From CAVVPY01 sp963750295 (lineage in GTDB: Bacteria > Actinomycetota > Actinomycetes > Mycobacteriales > Jatrophihabitantaceae): a stretch of DNA of 64,000 nucleotides. Both the position numbers and the translations under genes were made by a program. Numbering within the stretch: the stretch's first letter is position 1; each line of letters opens with the position of its first letter. The stretch spans positions 744,001-808,000 of the forward strand of contig CAVVPY010000001.1 of the NCBI GenBank assembly GCA_963750295.1. The letters run 5' to 3'. The notes below the pieces were generated by a model. That model searched no databases. It saw only the letters and a list, made by a program, of their open reading frames with translations, and had not been told where the DNA came from. Positions 43,170 to 51,217 of the stretch are shown one piece after another.

Positions 43170-43673
43170 ATGCCGCCCGCATCCGCCGGTAGTAGCGCAG
43201 AAGCGAACGCCGCCTCCGTGCGCGCGCACCTGCTGGGGCTGCTGGCACCCGTCGTCGAGGCCACCGGGCACGATCTCGAGGACGTCACGGTCACCCCGGC
43301 GGGCCGACGCAGCGTGGTCCGCGTGATCGTCGACGCCGACGACGGGGTCGACCTCGACGCCGTCGCCGCGGTCAGCCGGGCAGTCTCGGAAGCCATGGAT
43401 GCGGCGGGCGACGACGTCGTCCCCGGGGCCTACGTCCTCGAGGTGAGCTCGCCGGGCGTCGAGCGGCCGTTGACCGAGCAGCGGCACTGGCGGCGCGCCG
43501 CCGGCCGATTGGTGAGCCTCCCGGTCGCAGACAAGCCCGTCACCGGGCGCGTCGTGTCCACCTCGCCTGCCGGGCTCACGCTCGACATCGAGGGCGAGCA
43601 GCGCGAGGTCCCCTGGGACGCGGTCGGTAGCGGACGCGTCCACATCGAGTTCAACCGCAACCGGGAGGAGTGA
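43170..43673 (+). CDS. rimP: Ribosome maturation factor RimP
   Basis: 167 residues. VVEATGHDLEDVTVTPAGRRSVVRVIVDADDGVDLDAVAAVSRAVSEAMD is the RimP N-terminal domain, and YVLEVSSPGVERPLTEQRHWRRAAGRLV is the diagnostic core; a short Sm-like C-terminal domain follows. It assists 30S maturation. GGGAG lies 5 nt before the ATG. It begins the rimP-nusA-ylxR-infB operon. Confidence 0.95.
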   Translation: MPPASAGSSAEANAASVRAHLLGLLAPVVEATGHDLEDVTVTPAGRRSVVRVIVDADDGVDLDAVAAVSRAVSEAMDAAGDDVVPGAYVLEVSSPGVERPLTEQRHWRRAAGRLVSLPVADKPVTGRVVSTSPAGLTLDIEGEQREVPWDAVGSGRVHIEFNRNREE

Positions 43674-43681
43674 TCCCAGTC

Positions 43682-44710
43682 GTGGTCAATGTCGACATCG
43701 CCGCGCTGCGCAGCATCGAGCGGGAGAAAGAAATTCCGTTCAGCACGCTGATGGACGCGCTCGAGACGGCCCTGCTCACCGCGTACAAACACACCCCGCA
43801 CTCGATGCCGCACGCGCGCGTCGAGATCGACCGCAAGTCCGGTGAGGTCGTCGTCTGGGCTCAGGACGTCGGCCCGGACGGCGAGATCGTCGAGGAGTAC
43901 GACGACACGCCCACCGACTTCGGCCGGATTGCGGCGATGACCGCCCGGCAGGTGATCCTGCAGCGGCTGCGCGACGCCGAGCACGACCAGACCTTCGGCG
44001 AGTACTCCGGCCGCGAGGGCGACATCGTCACCGGTGTCATCCAGGCCGACGCGTACGCCTCGCAGCGGGGGGTCGTGCTCGTCGACATCGGCAAGATCGA
44101 GGCGGTCCTGCCGCAGTCCGAGCAGGTGCCCGGCGAGGACTACACCCACGGTGTGCGGTTGCGCTGCTACGTGACGGCGGTGACCCGCGGCATGCGCGGC
44201 CCGCAGGTGACTGTGAGCCGCACCCACCCGAATTTGATCAGGAAGCTGTTCGCGCTGGAGGTTCCGGAGATCGCGGACGGCAGCGTCGAGATCGTCGGGG
44301 TGGCCCGCGAGGCTGGTCACCGCACGAAGATCGCAGTACGGACCGCGGTGCCAGGACTCAACGCCAAGGGCGCCTGCATCGGGCCGATGGGCCAGCGGGT
44401 GCGAAATGTGGTCGCCGAACTGCACGGCGAAAAGATCGACATCGTGGATTGGGCCGAGGAGGTCGCGACCTACGTGGGCAACGCGCTCTCACCGGCGCAT
44501 GTCATCGAGAGCCGGGTGGTCGACCCCGACACGCAGTCGGTGCGCGTGGTCGTCCCGGATTATCAGCTTTCGCTGGCCATCGGGCGGGAAGGGCAGAACG
44601 CCCGGTTGGCCGCGCGGCTCACCGGATCGCGCATCGACATCCACAGCGACGCGGAGCAGCCGGCACCGGCCGAAACCGGTGTTGGCGACACGCCCAAGCG
44701 CGAGGGGTAG
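43682..44710 (+). CDS. nusA: Transcription termination/antitermination factor NusA
   Basis: 342 residues: N-terminal RNA polymerase-binding domain (IAALRSIEREKEIPFSTLMDALETALLTAYKHTP), S1 domain (REGDIVTGVIQADAYASQRGVVLVDIG) and two KH domains (GACIGPMGQRVRNVVAEL, and AIGREGQNARLAARLTG). The C-terminal acidic repeats of E. coli NusA are absent, as usual for actinobacteria. GTG 43682 is preferred because GGGAGGAG lies 11 nt before it; the upstream in-frame GTG 43670 overlaps the rimP stop and has no free ribosome site. Confidence 0.95.
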   Translation: MVNVDIAALRSIEREKEIPFSTLMDALETALLTAYKHTPHSMPHARVEIDRKSGEVVVWAQDVGPDGEIVEEYDDTPTDFGRIAAMTARQVILQRLRDAEHDQTFGEYSGREGDIVTGVIQADAYASQRGVVLVDIGKIEAVLPQSEQVPGEDYTHGVRLRCYVTAVTRGMRGPQVTVSRTHPNLIRKLFALEVPEIADGSVEIVGVAREAGHRTKIAVRTAVPGLNAKGACIGPMGQRVRNVVAELHGEKIDIVDWAEEVATYVGNALSPAHVIESRVVDPDTQSVRVVVPDYQLSLAIGREGQNARLAARLTGSRIDIHSDAEQPAPAETGVGDTPKREG

Positions 44711-44718
44711 ACTTGCCG

Positions 44719-45030
44719 ATGGCCGTCCGACCGCTGTCGGCAGCCGATCCCGACCGGACCAGGGCACCTGCCCCGATCCGGACGTGCATCGGATGCCGGA
44801 AACGGGCGGTGGCCACCGAGTTGCTCCGCGTGGTCGTGGCACCGGGAACGACCCAGGTCGTCCCTGATCCGCGTCGACGGGCACCCGGTCGAGGTGCCTG
44901 GTTGCACCCCGTCCCCGAGTGCGTCGAACTCGCCGAGCGGCGCCGGGCCTTCGTCCGGGCACTGCGTGTGCCTGGTCCGCTGGATCCGGCTCCGGTCCGT
45001 GAGCACGTGGGACCATCCCGGCAGCATTAG
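44719..45030 (+). CDS. ylxR: YlxR/RnpM family RNA-binding protein
   Basis: 103 residues. PIRTCIGCRKRAVATELLRVVVAPG and PGRGAWLHPVPECVELAERRRAFVRAL are the conserved YlxR blocks, including the CxxCR motif. Homologues bind RNA, and in Bacillus YlxR (RnpM) contacts RNase P RNA. It lies 8 bp after nusA in the usual nusA-ylxR-infB order. A TTG two codons upstream is an alternative start. Confidence 0.92.
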   Translation: MAVRPLSAADPDRTRAPAPIRTCIGCRKRAVATELLRVVVAPGTTQVVPDPRRRAPGRGAWLHPVPECVELAERRRAFVRALRVPGPLDPAPVREHVGPSRQH

Positions 45031-45196
45031 CTCAGAAGTAGCTCAGTAGTGCAGGTTTTCGATCAGTAGACCCGACCGGCGGACCACCGCAGGGAGATAT
45101 GAGTCATGGGCACTCGATGAAGCGCCAGCGATGAGCATGTCCACCGTCTGACCGGGTTCGAGCGGGAGTGCCGCCGGACCCCTGTGAAGGAGTCAC
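45031..45196 (+). promoter_or_regulatory. infB leader region with repeated ATGA motifs
   Basis: This 166-bp spacer precedes infB. It carries a direct repeat TAGCTCAG (45028-45035 and 45039-45046) and a run of ATG/ATGA triplets at 45099, 45106, 45117, 45131 and 45136, before AAGGAG at 45187-45192. I recall similar ATGA-rich leaders upstream of infB in other actinobacteria, but could not check. No hairpin with a U-tract is seen. A regulatory leader is inferred. Confidence 0.4.
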
Positions 45197-48043
45197 GTGG
45201 CAGGCAAGGCCCGCGTTTCCGCGCTCGCCAAAGAGCTCGGAGTCACCAGCAAGGATGTACTCGCCAAACTGCAGGAGATGGGCGAGTACGTGAAGTCTGC
45301 GTCCTCGACCGTCGAAGCACCCGTCGAGCGGCAGCTCCGGGAGGCTTTCCCCGCACCGGCCGAGAAGCCGGCGAAGAAGGCACCCGCGAAGAAGGCCGCG
45401 GCCAAGGCGGCCCCCGTCGAAGCGGAAGCGGCACCTGCTGCGGCGGCTGCGCCCGCGGCTCCGGTTGCCCCCGCCCCGCCAGTGGTCCCCGAGCTGCCGG
45501 CTGCCCCGGCAGCTCCCGTGGCCCCGGCGGCTCAGGCACCCGTCGAGCCGGTGCCCGCGCCCGCCTTCGAGTCAGCACCTGCCGACCCGATCGCGCCGGC
45601 CGCGCACGCACCGGTCGACACCCGGCCGGGTGCCACACCGGCCGGCCCGCGGCCCGGCCCGCGCATCGCCAACAACCCCTACGGTGTCGGCGGCTCCACG
45701 GCGCGCCCGGCCGCCCCGCGCCCGGCGACGCGTCCGGGTAGCCCGGCCGGTCCGGGCGGTCCCCGCCCCAACCCGGGCATGATGCCCCCTCGCCCGAACC
45801 CGAACGTGATGCCGGGCCGTGCTGGCGGCCCCGGCGGCCGTCCCGGTGGCCCTGGTGGTCCCGGTGGCGGTCCTGGCGGCCGTCCCGGTGGTCCTGGTGG
45901 TCCCGGTGGTCCTGGTGGCCCCGGCGGCTTCCGTGGTGGTCCCGGCGGCGGACGCGGTGGCCCGGGCGGTCCCGGCGGCTTCCGTGGTGGTCCCGGCGGC
46001 GGTCCTGGCGGCCCCGGCGGTCCCGGTGGTGCTCCCGGCGGCGGCGGTCCCTACCGCGGTGGCCCTGGTGGCGGTCGTCCCGGTGGCCGCGGCGGACGTG
46101 GCGCCACGACAGCGGGTGCGTTCGGTCGGCAGGGTGGACGTCCCACCCGCGGCCGCAAGAGCAAGAAGCAGCGCAGGCAGGAATTCGACAACATGTCCGC
46201 GCCGTCCATCGGCGGTGTGCAGGTCCCGCGTGGCAACGGGGCGGTCGTGCGGCTGCCGCGTGGCGCCTCGCTGTCCGACCTCGCCGACAAGATCGATGCG
46301 ATCCCGGCGTCGCTGGTGCAGGTGCTCTTCCACCTGGGCGAGATGGTCACCGCGACCCAGTCGGTGAACGAGGAGACGCTGCAACTGCTCGGTGCCGAGC
46401 TGAACTACACCATCCAGGTGGTCAGCCCGGAGGACGAGGACCGCGAACTGCTCGACTCCTTCGACCTGACCTTCGGCGAGGACGAGGGTGCCGACGAGAA
46501 CCTCGTCGCGCGCCCACCGGTGGTCACCGTCATGGGTCACGTCGACCACGGCAAGACCCGCCTGCTGGACGCGATCCGGCAGACCAAGGTCATGCAGGAC
46601 GAGGCCGGCGGCATCACCCAGCACATCGGTGCCTACCAGGTGCACGTCCAGCACGACGGCATCGACCGACCGATCACCTTCATCGACACTCCGGGTCACG
46701 AGGCGTTCACCGCCATGCGTGCCCGCGGTGCGGCGACCACCGACATCGTCGTGCTGGTCGTGGCGGCCGATGACGGCGTCATGCCGCAGACCATCGAGGC
46801 GCTCAACCACGCCCAGGCGGCCAACGTGCCGATCGTCGTGGCGGTGAACAAGATCGACAAGGAGGACGCGAACCCGGCCAAGGTGCGCCAGCAGCTGACC
46901 GAGTACGGGCTGGTCGCCGAGGAGTACGGCGGCGACACGTTGTTCGTCGACGTCTCGGCGCGGTCGAACCTGCACATCGACGACCTGCTCGAGGGCGTCC
47001 TGCTCACCGCGGACGCGGCGCTGGACCTGCGGGCCAACCCCGACCAGGACGCACAGGGCATCGTCATCGAGGCCCGGCTCGACCGGGGTCGCGGTCCGGT
47101 CGCCACGCTGCTCGTGCAGCGCGGCACGCTCAACGTCGGCGACTCGATTGTCGCCGGCGACGCGTTCGGTCGCGTCCGGGCGATGCTCGACGAGAACGGC
47201 GACACCGTCGACATCGCCGGGCCCGCGCGTCCGGTGCAGGTGCTCGGCCTGACCTCCGTGCCCGGGGCAGGCGACTCGTTCCTCGTCGTCGACGAGGACC
47301 GCATCGCCCGCCAGATCGCCGACCGGCGTTCGGCCCGCGAGCGCAACGCGCTGCTCGCGTCCTCGCGTCGTCGGATCTCGCTGGACGATCTGGACAAGGC
47401 AATCGCGGCCGGCGAGCTCCAGTCGCTGAACCTCATCATCAAGGGCGATGTGTCCGGTTCGGTCGAGGCCCTCGAGGACGCGCTGGTCAACATCGACCTC
47501 GGTGAGGCCAGGGACGAGGTGTCCCTGCGGGTCATCGGTCGCGGTGTCGGTGCGATTACCGAGAACGACATCAACCTCGCGATTGCCTCCGACGCGGTCG
47601 TGATCGGGTTCAACGTCCGTCCCGAGGGCAAGGCCCGCGAGGCGGCCGAACGCGAAGGGGTGGACGTCCGGTACTACACGGTCATCTACCAGGCGATCGA
47701 CGAGATCGAGGCCGCGCTCAAGGGCATGCTCAAGCCCGAGTTCGAAGAGGTGCAGCTCGGTACCGCCGAGGTGCGCGAGGTGTTCCGCGTGCCGCGGATC
47801 GGCAACATCGCCGGTTCGCTGGTCCGCACCGGGATCATCCGGCGCAACTCGAAGGCCCGGCTGGTTCGTGACGGAGTCGTCGTCGCCGACAACCTGACCG
47901 TCGACTCGCTCAAGCGGTTCAAGGACGACGCGACCGAGGTCCGCGATGGATACGAGTGCGGTATCGGGCTCGGTTCGTTCAACGACATCAAGCCCGAGGA
48001 CGTCATCGAAACCTACGAACTGCGCGAGAAGCCGCGCGCCTGA
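45197..48043 (+). CDS. infB: Translation initiation factor IF-2
   Basis: 948 residues. IF2 N-domain motifs (RVSALAKELGVTSKDVLAKLQEMGEYVKSASS) open the protein. Residues about 60-320 are low-complexity Ala/Pro, then Gly/Pro/Arg-rich sequence. The GTPase domain has G1 GHVDHGKT at 447-454, DTPGHEAF (G3) and NKID (G4), followed by domains II-IV ending CGIGLGSFNDIKPEDVIE. It places fMet-tRNA on the 30S subunit. GTG start with AAGGAG 4 nt upstream. The Gly-rich segment (nt about 45820-46110) is coded by near-repeats of GGTCCTGGTGGTCCCGG type. Confidence 0.97.
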   Translation: MAGKARVSALAKELGVTSKDVLAKLQEMGEYVKSASSTVEAPVERQLREAFPAPAEKPAKKAPAKKAAAKAAPVEAEAAPAAAAAPAAPVAPAPPVVPELPAAPAAPVAPAAQAPVEPVPAPAFESAPADPIAPAAHAPVDTRPGATPAGPRPGPRIANNPYGVGGSTARPAAPRPATRPGSPAGPGGPRPNPGMMPPRPNPNVMPGRAGGPGGRPGGPGGPGGGPGGRPGGPGGPGGPGGPGGFRGGPGGGRGGPGGPGGFRGGPGGGPGGPGGPGGAPGGGGPYRGGPGGGRPGGRGGRGATTAGAFGRQGGRPTRGRKSKKQRRQEFDNMSAPSIGGVQVPRGNGAVVRLPRGASLSDLADKIDAIPASLVQVLFHLGEMVTATQSVNEETLQLLGAELNYTIQVVSPEDEDRELLDSFDLTFGEDEGADENLVARPPVVTVMGHVDHGKTRLLDAIRQTKVMQDEAGGITQHIGAYQVHVQHDGIDRPITFIDTPGHEAFTAMRARGAATTDIVVLVVAADDGVMPQTIEALNHAQAANVPIVVAVNKIDKEDANPAKVRQQLTEYGLVAEEYGGDTLFVDVSARSNLHIDDLLEGVLLTADAALDLRANPDQDAQGIVIEARLDRGRGPVATLLVQRGTLNVGDSIVAGDAFGRVRAMLDENGDTVDIAGPARPVQVLGLTSVPGAGDSFLVVDEDRIARQIADRRSARERNALLASSRRRISLDDLDKAIAAGELQSLNLIIKGDVSGSVEALEDALVNIDLGEARDEVSLRVIGRGVGAITENDINLAIASDAVVIGFNVRPEGKAREAAEREGVDVRYYTVIYQAIDEIEAALKGMLKPEFEEVQLGTAEVREVFRVPRIGNIAGSLVRTGIIRRNSKARLVRDGVVVADNLTVDSLKRFKDDATEVRDGYECGIGLGSFNDIKPEDVIETYELREKPRA

Positions 48044-48054
48044 TCTGCCGCTTC

Positions 48055-48119
48055 ATCGGGAGGTGTGCCTCGTCGGCTGGGAAGAACAGCTTTTACGCCG
48101 TCGAGGCACACCTCCCGAT
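48055..48119 (+). terminator. Long perfect hairpin between infB and ylxP
   Basis: An 18-bp perfect inverted repeat (48055-48072 with 48102-48119, arm ATCGGGAGGTGTGCCTCG) is extended inward after one mismatch by 4 more pairs (CGGC/GCCG). The loop is 19 nt. No T-run follows directly. It begins 11 bp after the infB stop. It could be a U-less terminator or a processing site; the next genes continue on the same strand. Confidence 0.6.
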
Positions 48120-48156
48120 TTCGCTGCACGCGATCGCTCGATTGGGGTGACAGGCA

Positions 48157-48456
48157 GTGGTGGTGGGGACGTTGCGGTGTGACCTCTTGCTCGGGGACGT
48201 GCACTCGCTGAAGGACAAGCGCGCCGTCGTGCGGCCACTGGTGGCCGAGTTGGCGAAGCGGTTCTCGGTGTCTGCGGCCGAGACCGGTGCGCTCGAGTTG
48301 CACCGGCGGGCGGAAGTCTCGGTCGCGCTCGTCGCCGCCGACCACGCGCACGTGGGCGAGGTGCTGGCCGCGTGCGAGCGACTGGTCGCCGGGCGGCCCG
48401 AGATCGAACTGCTGGGAGCACGTACGCGCGTGCTCGACGACGAGGACCTGGACTAG
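48157..48456 (+). CDS. ylxP: YlxP/DUF503 family protein
   Basis: 99 residues. VGTLRCDLLLGDVHSLKDKRAVVRPLVAELAKRFSVSAAETGALELHRRAEVSVALV matches the DUF503/YlxP family, commonly between infB and rbfA. Function is not settled; a role linked to ribosome assembly is suggested by context. It is 37 bp after a long hairpin and 12 bp before rbfA. Confidence 0.92.
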   Translation: MVVGTLRCDLLLGDVHSLKDKRAVVRPLVAELAKRFSVSAAETGALELHRRAEVSVALVAADHAHVGEVLAACERLVAGRPEIELLGARTRVLDDEDLD

Positions 48457-48468
48457 GAGGAGGCAGTC

Positions 48469-48924
48469 ATGGTGGACGCCCCACGGAGTCGGCGGCTGGC
48501 CGGGCGGATCAAGCAGATCGTGGCCATCCAGCTTGAAACGCAGGTCAAGGACCCCCGCCTCGGCATGGTGACGATCACCGACGTCCGGATGACCGGGGAC
48601 CTGCACGACGCCACGATCTTCTACACCGTGTTCGGGGACGAGACGGCGCGCGAGGCCTCGGCCGCGGCGCTCGAATCGGCCAAGGGCGTGCTGCGCAGCG
48701 AAGTCGGCCGGCAGACCGGTGTGCGGTTCACACCGACCCTGACCTTCCGCCTGGACGCGGTGCCCGACACCGCCAAGCACATCGACGAGTTGCTCGCCGT
48801 GGCCGCGCGTGCCGACGCCGAGGTGGACGCCGTCCGCCAAGGCGCGCAGCCGGCGGGCGACCCCGACCCGTACCGCAAGCCGCGCGAGTTGGACGACGAC
48901 GAGGACGACGCCGACTCTGCGTGA
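48469..48924 (+). CDS. rbfA: 30S ribosome-binding factor A
   Basis: 151 residues. RRLAGRIKQIVAIQLETQVKDPRLGMVTITDVRMTGDLHDATIFYTVFG is the RbfA KH-like domain, and TPTLTFRLDAVPDTAKHIDELL completes it. A charged tail (Asp-rich, ELDDDEDDAD) is typical of actinobacteria. It aids 16S rRNA 5'-end maturation. AGGAGG lies 8 nt before the ATG. Confidence 0.95.
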   Translation: MVDAPRSRRLAGRIKQIVAIQLETQVKDPRLGMVTITDVRMTGDLHDATIFYTVFGDETAREASAAALESAKGVLRSEVGRQTGVRFTPTLTFRLDAVPDTAKHIDELLAVAARADAEVDAVRQGAQPAGDPDPYRKPRELDDDEDDADSA

Positions 48925-48951
48925 TCGTCGTCGATGCGTGAGGGTGGGCCG

Positions 48952-50265
48952 GTGAGCACGAACGTCGACGCGACCATGACGCGGCGCCTGCTCGCGCTGT
49001 CGGCGTCGGCATTCGTCGTGCTGGCGGCCGAGCCGCTCTACCTGCTCGTCGACACAGCCGTGGTCGGTCATCTGGGTTCGGTCGCGCTCGGTGGGCTCGG
49101 AATCGGCGCCGCCCTGATGGCGTTGCTGACCGTCGTCGGCACCTTCGTCGAGTACGGGACGACCGGCCGCGCGGCGCGCTGGTTCGGCGCCGGACGCGTC
49201 GAGGCAGCGGTCGGCGAAGGGGTGCAGGCCTCCTGGCTGGCCGCCGGCATCGGCACCGTGGTGGTCGTCCTCGGTGAGATCTTCGCCGGGCCGCTCACGC
49301 GCCTGCTCGCCGGTGGCCCGGGCGCGGCCCAGGCGGCGGCCGAGTCGTGGTTCCGCATCGCGGTGCTCGGGCTGCCGGGGATCCTGCTCGTGCTGGCCGG
49401 TATCGGCTGGATGCGCGGCGTGCAGCGCACCCGCGAGCCGGTGGTGATCGTCCTGGTGGCCAATGCCCTGTCGGCCGTGCTGTCACCGGTGCTGGTCTAC
49501 CCGTTCGGCCTCGGGCTGAACGGGTCGGCGTGGGCGAACCTCGCCGCGCAAGGCGTCGGCGGTGTGCTGTTCCTGCGTTCGCTGCGGGCCGCTGCCGGCA
49601 GCCTGCGGCCCGACCGCGCCGTCGTCCGCGCGCAACTGCGCGTGGGGCGCGACCTGATCGTGCGCTCGCTCGCCTTCCAGATCGCCTTCCTGACCGCCGC
49701 GGGTGTCGCGGCGCGGATGGGGACGGCGCAGATCGCGGCGCACCAGATCGGTCTGCAACTGTGGACGTTCACCGCGCTGCTGCTCGACTCGTTCGCGATC
49801 GCGGCCCAATCACTCGTGGGGGCGGCCCTCGGCGCGTCGAACTCCGACGCGGCACGGGCGATGGCCTGGCACGTCGCGCGCTGGGGGCTCTACGCCGGTC
49901 TCGCGTTCGCCGCGCTGTTCGCGGCCGGCTGGCTGGTCGTCCCACGGGTGTTCACCTCGCACGCCGACGTGCTGCACCAGGCGCACCTGCTGTGGCCGTG
50001 GTTCGCCGGGATGCTGCCGGTGGCCGGCATCGTGTTCGCCCTCGACGGCGTGCTGATCGGCGCCGGCGACGTCGCGTTCATGGCCTGGCTGACCGTGGTC
50101 GCGGGAGTGTTCGCGTATGCGCCGCTGAACCTGGCCGCGTTGCACTGGGACTGGGGCATCGGGGGCGTCTGGGCCGGACTGACCGCCTTCGTCCTCGTCC
50201 GACTGGTCGGCATGGTCTGGCGCGTGCGGGGCCCGCGCTGGGTCGTGCTGGGGGAGCACCGATGA
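48952..50265 (+). CDS. MATE family efflux transporter (DinF-like)
   Basis: 437 residues with twelve hydrophobic segments. LVDTAVVGHLGSVALGGLGIGAAL is the MATE/DinF opening, and AAHQIGLQLWTFTALLLDSFAIAAQSLVG is the repeat in the second half. It should export cationic or other small molecules using a sodium or proton gradient. GTG 48952 is chosen because GAGGG precedes it; the ATG at 48934 lacks one. It overlaps truB by ATGA, so it belongs to the rbfA-truB operon, an arrangement common in actinobacteria. Confidence 0.92.
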   Translation: MSTNVDATMTRRLLALSASAFVVLAAEPLYLLVDTAVVGHLGSVALGGLGIGAALMALLTVVGTFVEYGTTGRAARWFGAGRVEAAVGEGVQASWLAAGIGTVVVVLGEIFAGPLTRLLAGGPGAAQAAAESWFRIAVLGLPGILLVLAGIGWMRGVQRTREPVVIVLVANALSAVLSPVLVYPFGLGLNGSAWANLAAQGVGGVLFLRSLRAAAGSLRPDRAVVRAQLRVGRDLIVRSLAFQIAFLTAAGVAARMGTAQIAAHQIGLQLWTFTALLLDSFAIAAQSLVGAALGASNSDAARAMAWHVARWGLYAGLAFAALFAAGWLVVPRVFTSHADVLHQAHLLWPWFAGMLPVAGIVFALDGVLIGAGDVAFMAWLTVVAGVFAYAPLNLAALHWDWGIGGVWAGLTAFVLVRLVGMVWRVRGPRWVVLGEHR

Positions 50266-51140
50266 CCGACGGGCTGGTGATCGTCGACAAGCCGGCCGGC
50301 TGGACCTCCCACGACGTCGTCGGGCGGATGCGGCGGCTCGCACACACCCGCAAGGTGGGCCACGCCGGCACGCTCGACCCGATGGCCACCGGCGTCCTCG
50401 TCCTCGGGGTGGGTCGGGCCACCCGGCTGCTGCACCACCTCGTCCTCGCCGACAAGGCGTACACGGCCACCGTCCGGCTGGGGCTGGCCACGGTCACCGA
50501 CGATGCCGAGGGCGACGTGCTGTCGGCGAGCAGCGCCGCCGGCGTCACCGAGGACGCCGTGCGTGCGGCGCTGCAGCCGCTCACCGGCGCCATCGACCAG
50601 GTGCCGAGTGCGGTGTCGGCGATCAAGGTCGACGGGCGCCGCGCATACGACCGGGTGCGCGCCGGCGAGGACGTCGCCCTGGCAGCGCGGCCGGTGACGG
50701 TCACGCGCTTCGCGGCGCTGGCTTTTCGTGCTGACGGCGACCTGCTCGACGTGGACGTGGCCGTCGAGTGCTCGTCCGGGACCTATGTGCGCGCGCTCGC
50801 GCGCGACCTCGGCGCGGCGCTGGGAACCGGCGGGCATCTCACGGCGCTGCGCCGGACCCGCGTCGGCCCGTTCACGATGGACGCCGCGCACACGCTCGAG
50901 GAGTTGGCCGGTCTCGCCGACCCGGTCACGTTGCCGCTGCCCGACGCCGTCCGCAGCGCGATGCCGGTGCGTGAGCTGTCGGCGGACGAGGCCCGCGAGT
51001 TGGGCTTCGGGCGCAGCCTCGACGCCGGGGGCCACCCGGGCACCTACGCGGCGATCGGACCGGACGGCGTGGTCGTTGCGCTGCTGCAGGACGGCGAGGG
51101 CCGGGCCCGGCCGGTGCTGGTCTTCACCCCGGCCGGCTGA
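50262..51140 (+). CDS. truB: tRNA pseudouridine(55) synthase
   Basis: 292 residues. The catalytic Asp is in HAGTLDPMATGVLVLGVGRATRL. GLVIVDKPAGWTSHDVV at the start, SAVSAIKVDGRRAYDRVRAGE and CSSGTYVRALARDLG are the other TruB motifs. A C-terminal domain (TYAAIGPDGVVVALLQD) follows. It makes pseudouridine 55 in the T-loop. The ATG overlaps the MATE stop. Confidence 0.96.
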   Translation: MTDGLVIVDKPAGWTSHDVVGRMRRLAHTRKVGHAGTLDPMATGVLVLGVGRATRLLHHLVLADKAYTATVRLGLATVTDDAEGDVLSASSAAGVTEDAVRAALQPLTGAIDQVPSAVSAIKVDGRRAYDRVRAGEDVALAARPVTVTRFAALAFRADGDLLDVDVAVECSSGTYVRALARDLGAALGTGGHLTALRRTRVGPFTMDAAHTLEELAGLADPVTLPLPDAVRSAMPVRELSADEARELGFGRSLDAGGHPGTYAAIGPDGVVVALLQDGEGRARPVLVFTPAG

Positions 51141-51217
51141 TCGGTGGCGGAGACCTCGGCGGCGAGTCGTCCCGGTCGCGCGCCGCGACGACGTGCCAGG
51201 CGGGTAGAACACGAGGC

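Noticed and set aside
45038..45070. tRNA-like D-arm sequence (GTAGCTCAGTAGTGCAG) after ylxR
   Set aside because: No anticodon arm, T-arm (GTTCGAAT-type) or acceptor pairing can be built around it.
45820..46110. Tandem short repeats that could suggest a CRISPR or satellite array
   Set aside because: They are in frame, code for Gly/Pro/Arg in IF-2 and have no unique spacers.
45572..46975. A 467-codon minus-strand frame opposite infB, Thr/Gly/Ala-rich
   Set aside because: It is a shadow of the repetitive Gly-Pro coding in infB; no start signal or domain.
48934..48951. Upstream ATG start for the MATE gene
   Set aside because: No ribosome-binding site precedes it, while GAGGG precedes the GTG at 48952.
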